From positions 60,861 through 124,860 of the forward strand of contig JARJFC010000006.1 of NCBI GenBank assembly GCA_029310945.1: DNA of 64,000 bases, written 5' to 3'. The stretch comes from Leptospira sp. 96542 (GTDB lineage Bacteria; Spirochaetota; Leptospiria; Leptospirales; Leptospiraceae). Below, piece by piece: positions 60,514-64,000 of this stretch. The notes beneath the pieces were generated by a model, which did not search any database, was not told the DNA's origin, and worked only from the letters and a program-made list of their open reading frames with translations. The translations under genes and the position numbers were made by a program. Each line of letters starts with the position of its first letter. The stretch's first letter is position 1.

Positions 60514-61913
60514 AGATAGTTTTGAGAAAACTAACGCTCGTTTTGTCTCTATGTTTGCCTATCGGCGAAATTAGTTCGCTCTACTCGGTGAGTCTTGAGT
60601 TTTCTACACTTGGTTATGAAATACAATGGATTGAAAAAAATACCAAACAACCATTCAAACCTCCTGGTTGGTCATTAGATTTGGGAAACAGAGCTGGCGA
60701 ATTCCAAGAAGAAAGTTATTTGTTTCGTAGGTCAGGCCAAATGGTCGCCTTAAAGTTTAAAGATAAAAATGAGTATGAAAAATTCAATTGGGAATTGGAT
60801 GCCCAATTGGTTCTCAATCGGAATGACAGCACAAATTCATTTTATTTTGGAAAGAACAACTATTTAATGTATAAAACCCCATTATCAAATATTGGTGTCG
60901 GCAAAAAGGAACATCTATCTAAGCCAAAATCTTTTTCAACGTATTCTGATGGAGGGGAAGGAATTTTTGTTGAAACGAATCCAAGTTCAGAATTATCGAT
61001 TCAATTATTTTTATGGGATCGATACCAAGGTTATCCCTTATTTGATAAAGAACGTTTTTTTTCCGTTTTACTTAGGCCAGAGGCACCTCAGTATGAAAAA
61101 AGTCACCATCGTCGCCACAGTTTTGGGATAAAGTATGGCAATCTTCATTCGGTTTCATTTGGACTACAATATACAGAATTTGGTACTTGGGGCAAACACA
61201 CTCGTGAGCGCGAAGTGGATGTTAAAGAAGTTGGTGCCGATGGAGATTCGATCATATCATCAAACATAAGTCTGTTTTCTGATTGGGAGTTTTTACAACT
61301 TTATTTTGACATTTTGATTGTTTCAGGTACAGACCGAACCCTTGGAAATTATAGTAAATTGGGAAATTCAATTCCCATTCGAGGTGAAGCATTCCAATTA
61401 GGATTGAAAGGTTTTTATCAGAACTTTACATCAGAGTGGTCACATTTTGTAACAGATCGTTCGGAACGAACCAATGAAAATCAAATTGTGAAAGAAGGTT
61501 ATATGCTTTCTGGTACACATCCTGGGCAAAGTTATTTTATTTCACAGATTTTACATATATTTCCTTCTGTAGGATTACTGAATGCAGGTAGTGAAAAGAA
61601 TTATGTTTTGTACAATGGCAGGTTCCATTCTTATTTTTCAGAGTTAGTCTTGTCATATCAATATAATGACATATTTTTTAAGTTAGTTGGAGCTTATCTT
61701 TTGCCATATCGGGTTTCTGGCGTTTCAGATGGGCGAGTGAGTTTGAAAAAGGAAAATTATGAATCTTTCTTTTTTGGTGAAGTGAATTTTGAATTTTTTG
61801 TAAAAGGCAATTCAGATTTTGAGATTGGACTCGGAGTTGGGCAATTTTTTACACCCAAAGCAGTAGGGATAGAAGGTAATTTTGGGTATTTTTTTGGGAG
61901 GGTGATCTTTTGA
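60510..61913 (+). CDS. Predicted outer-membrane beta-barrel protein
   Basis: 467 residues with a signal peptide (LTLVLSLCLPIGEISSLYS) and alternating aromatic beta strands through the whole length, ending in a terminal Phe (GNFGYFFGRVIF), the usual outer-membrane barrel C-terminus. Examples of strands: NYLMYKTPLSNIGVG, HSVSFGLQYTEFG, LVLSYQYNDIFFKLVGAYLL. No family recognised. Starts with a 4-base overlap (ATGA) to the lipoprotein gene and overlaps the PLD-like gene, so all three are co-translated. Confidence 0.72.
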   Translation: MKIVLRKLTLVLSLCLPIGEISSLYSVSLEFSTLGYEIQWIEKNTKQPFKPPGWSLDLGNRAGEFQEESYLFRRSGQMVALKFKDKNEYEKFNWELDAQLVLNRNDSTNSFYFGKNNYLMYKTPLSNIGVGKKEHLSKPKSFSTYSDGGEGIFVETNPSSELSIQLFLWDRYQGYPLFDKERFFSVLLRPEAPQYEKSHHRRHSFGIKYGNLHSVSFGLQYTEFGTWGKHTREREVDVKEVGADGDSIISSNISLFSDWEFLQLYFDILIVSGTDRTLGNYSKLGNSIPIRGEAFQLGLKGFYQNFTSEWSHFVTDRSERTNENQIVKEGYMLSGTHPGQSYFISQILHIFPSVGLLNAGSEKNYVLYNGRFHSYFSELVLSYQYNDIFFKLVGAYLLPYRVSGVSDGRVSLKKENYESFFFGEVNFEFFVKGNSDFEIGLGVGQFFTPKAVGIEGNFGYFFGRVIF

Positions 61914-63481
61914 AAAAAATAATTTTGTTGGTTTATTTTTTTATCCAATGTCAGAATCCAAAAAAAGACGATTTATTCCAATTACTCAGCATTTCGCAAC
62001 CAGTTTCTCAACTTTATTTTTCTTATCCAGGTAGGGACGTTTCGGAAATTGACAAACAAATTGTAAAATCTAACTTAATTAAGGAAATTCGAAAAGCTGA
62101 ATATTCTATTTCTGCATTTCTGTATAGTTTAGATGATTTTGAAATTCTAATGGAATTAAAATTGAAAGAAAAGTCTGGAGTGGACATCCAACTTTTTGGA
62201 GATAAAGACGAAGATTATTCTGAGTCGGAAGAGTTGGGGTTTGTCTGGAAACGTTGGCGAGGGAGCGGAATCCATCATACAAAAATTTGGATTATTGATG
62301 ATAAAACCGTTTTTATGGGAACAGGCAATTATACAACGCATGGTTTGGACACGGATAATAATGTTTTCTGGAAAATGGAAATTTCCCAGGACGAGGCAAA
62401 AAATTTGAAGGAAGTTTTGGAAGAAAAAACAAATAAAGGTGTTGTCCATATAAATGGGCAGTCTTATTATTTTGCTCCTGAATTAGGGTTAATCATCCAA
62501 GATAAAATTTTGGAAGTCATTCAAAATGCAAAATTTAGTATTCGGTATTTAATATTTACACATTATGATCCGTTGATTAGTTTTTATTTATTGGATGCTT
62601 CGCGAAGGGGAGTTGTTGTTGAAGGGATTTATAATTTTCCCGTTAATCCAGAAGGAGTGTACTTAAATTCTAATTTGTATTACCCAAGTAAAGTTTACCA
62701 AGATGGTAACGAAGATTATACCATTAAAAATGGTCGTTTTTTAGGTGGTCTCATGCACCACAAAACAATGATTGTTGATGATAGGATTGTCATTACTGGT
62801 TCATACAATTATTCAGTCTCTGCAAGGGACAATAATCGTGAAGTTTTTGTTAAGTGGGAACATCCAAATATTGTGTCCGAATTTTTAAATGAATGGGCAC
62901 GTACAAAACAAGTGGCGAAAGAATTCGAATCGAATGTATCAGACACTAATTTAAATGAATTCACTTTAGTTAAATTTAAAAACCAGCTATTCCAAACTGA
63001 TATTCTCCTTCGTGCGAATGGCAGTTTTGATAACAATTCATCTGGGTTAGGAAATTTATATCGAAAAAGTTTGAACATTTCAGAAATAAGGAGTGAACCA
63101 AATTTACCAAGGTTTGTTGTAAAAACTGAAATTTTGGATCCAATTTGGGAGGAAGGTGGACAAGACTTTGTCGGACTGAAGGTAACCAATCTTTTTTTTT
63201 ACACAGAAATTCGAAGTTTTTCTGGTGAACTTGTGAATCGAATTACAATTTGGGACGGCGAAACACCCAAAGAAAGTTTTGAATCAAATGAACTCGGTAA
63301 GTTTCCCATTGGGTTTGGTGATCAATTCAAAAAGGATGTTTGGGTTTCGTTCCAAACCAATTCTGGTATTTTTTACTCCTGTTTTTTAAAACAAAAAAAC
63401 ACCACTCCAGTATGGATTCAGTACCTTTTAGCCAAATTAAATGACAAAAATCAGAATGGTTTTGGGTGTTTTTCCCTTTAG
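61910..63481 (+). CDS. Phospholipase D-like lipoprotein with two HKD motifs
   Basis: 523 residues. Lipoprotein-type signal (MKKIILLVYFFIQC, Cys14; Gln before the Cys is unusual). The two catalytic HKD motifs are complete: His123/Lys125/Asp130 in IHHTKIWIIDD and His283/Lys285/Asp290 in MHHKTMIVDD, each followed by GTGN or GSYN. Thus a likely active phosphodiesterase, on phospholipid or nucleic acid. C-terminal part (about 340-523) is beta-rich. TTG start with GGGAGG upstream, overlapping the barrel gene stop. Its stop overlaps the convergent small gene by 4 bases. Confidence 0.85.
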   Translation: MKKIILLVYFFIQCQNPKKDDLFQLLSISQPVSQLYFSYPGRDVSEIDKQIVKSNLIKEIRKAEYSISAFLYSLDDFEILMELKLKEKSGVDIQLFGDKDEDYSESEELGFVWKRWRGSGIHHTKIWIIDDKTVFMGTGNYTTHGLDTDNNVFWKMEISQDEAKNLKEVLEEKTNKGVVHINGQSYYFAPELGLIIQDKILEVIQNAKFSIRYLIFTHYDPLISFYLLDASRRGVVVEGIYNFPVNPEGVYLNSNLYYPSKVYQDGNEDYTIKNGRFLGGLMHHKTMIVDDRIVITGSYNYSVSARDNNREVFVKWEHPNIVSEFLNEWARTKQVAKEFESNVSDTNLNEFTLVKFKNQLFQTDILLRANGSFDNNSSGLGNLYRKSLNISEIRSEPNLPRFVVKTEILDPIWEEGGQDFVGLKVTNLFFYTEIRSFSGELVNRITIWDGETPKESFESNELGKFPIGFGDQFKKDVWVSFQTNSGIFYSCFLKQKNTTPVWIQYLLAKLNDKNQNGFGCFSL

Positions 63482-63663
63482 TCTAGTTTGTCTTCCAAAA
63501 CTGGCACAATGAGTTTTGCTACATCTTCTTGTATTTTGATATAATTATTGATACCCAAGTGAGTGATCTTTGTATTCACATCGTTTAACATCGTTTGTAT
63601 GATCTGTAATAAAATTTCTTTTTTATCTTTTGGTAGTTTGGAGTCGTGTATCGTGTCACTCAT
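63478..63663 (-). CDS. Small hypothetical protein
   Basis: 61 residues, hydrophilic and helical (PKDKKEILLQIIQTMLNDVN, then KIQEDVAKLIVPVLEDKL). No signal peptide, motif or family recognised. It lies 44 bases after the MFS transporter gene on the same strand and overlaps the convergent PLD-like gene by 4 bases. The ribosome site before its ATG is poor, so it may be spurious, but composition looks like protein. Confidence 0.5.
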   Translation of the reverse strand: MSDTIHDSKLPKDKKEILLQIIQTMLNDVNTKITHLGINNYIKIQEDVAKLIVPVLEDKLD

Positions 63664-63707
63664 ATTGAAAAAAATGAATCATCCTTATTAAAAATTTCCA
63701 AGTCTTT

Positions 63708-64000
63708 TTATACCCAATCTTTGAGTTCCATTTCTCTTAGTTTAGGTGCTGTCCTAATCGTGATTAAAACGATCCCCATTGTCATGATCGCCCCAAAGAT
63801 TACCGAACCAATTGGCCCCATCCATTTAGCAGAAACACCGGATTCGAAAGCCCCAATTTCATTGGACGAACCAATGAATACTTTGTTTATAGCACTGACT
63901 CGCCCTCGCATATCCTCTGGTGTCATTGTCTGCATGATGGTCGAACGAATGACAACGGAAACGCTGTCAAAGGCACCCGACAAAAATAAACAAATCACTG
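63708..64000 (-). CDS. MFS transporter, 3' part only
   Basis: C-terminal about 97 residues of a major facilitator superfamily transporter; the start lies right of the window. Hydrophobic helices (LSGAFDSVSVVIRSTIMQT and GSVIFGAIMTMGIVLITI) flank the signature MTPEDMRGRVSAINKVFIGS, typical of 12-helix drug or siderophore exporters of the EntS type. Substrate unknown. Stop codon at 63708. Confidence 0.85.
   Translation of the reverse strand, partial: VICLFLSGAFDSVSVVIRSTIMQTMTPEDMRGRVSAINKVFIGSSNEIGAFESGVSAKWMGPIGSVIFGAIMTMGIVLITIRTAPKLREMELKDWV

Overview
The window looks like chromosomal DNA of a Leptospira species. It is AT-rich. Two short spirochete-type flagellin (FlaB) genes sit in tandem, there are many predicted lipoproteins with loose spirochaetal lipoboxes, TTG and GTG starts are common, and gene neighbours often overlap by 1-8 bases. 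No tRNA, rRNA, insertion sequence or CRISPR array was seen. The genus call is an inference from gene content; the species is not determined.

Layout. 1-1.7 kb: the end of one flagellin gene and a complete second one, whose leader folds into two hairpins that resemble CsrA sites. 1.8-5.1 kb: a papain-like protease with a long acidic/proline repeat tail, a stretch that looks like a decayed gene, and a secreted protein of unknown role. 5.2-17.3 kb: small stand-alone units (short-chain dehydrogenase, cyclophilin, rhodanese, DoxX, pectinacetylesterase-like lipoprotein, KefF/KefC potassium efflux pair, LPP20/FlgT-like lipoprotein, NamZ-like muramidase, DUF2797, pseudouridine synthase), then YchF at 17.3-18.4 kb. 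18.5-24.4 kb: a minus-strand six-gene operon joining a membrane protein, a cysteine desulfurase-type enzyme, a membrane-anchored CHAT (caspase-like) protease, a secreted unknown, an ECF sigma factor and a small unknown. This is the best candidate for an undescribed system here. 24.4-29.1 kb: a TPR protein, a lipoprotein, a CapA-like protein and a membrane protein.

29.2-42.8 kb is one co-directional 14-gene run: rpsF-ssb-rpsR-rplI-dnaB-aspS-phoH-pgpH-ybeY-recO-small protein-argS-cinA-unknown. It combines ribosomal proteins, replication, rRNA maturation and aminoacyl-tRNA synthetases. 42.8-48.8 kb on the minus strand runs gap-pgk-tpiA-secG-unknown-histidine kinase-response regulator, so lower glycolysis is joined to secretion and a two-component pair. 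49.2-55.7 kb is a second tight minus-strand operon: chemotaxis receptor, a signal peptidase I homologue that has lost both catalytic residues, DUF2157, DUF4401, GDYXXLXY protein and an adenylate/guanylate cyclase. 55.8-63.5 kb: uvrC, then three overlapping genes for a large lipoprotein, a predicted outer-membrane barrel and a phospholipase D-like lipoprotein. The window ends in a small protein gene and the 3' part of an MFS transporter gene.

Three intergenic stretches hold protein-like sequence without a normal start: 3792-4182, 6492-6638 and 48942-49202, all minus strand. One gene (capA-like, about 27.2 kb) appears to need an ATC start to gain a complete signal peptide.
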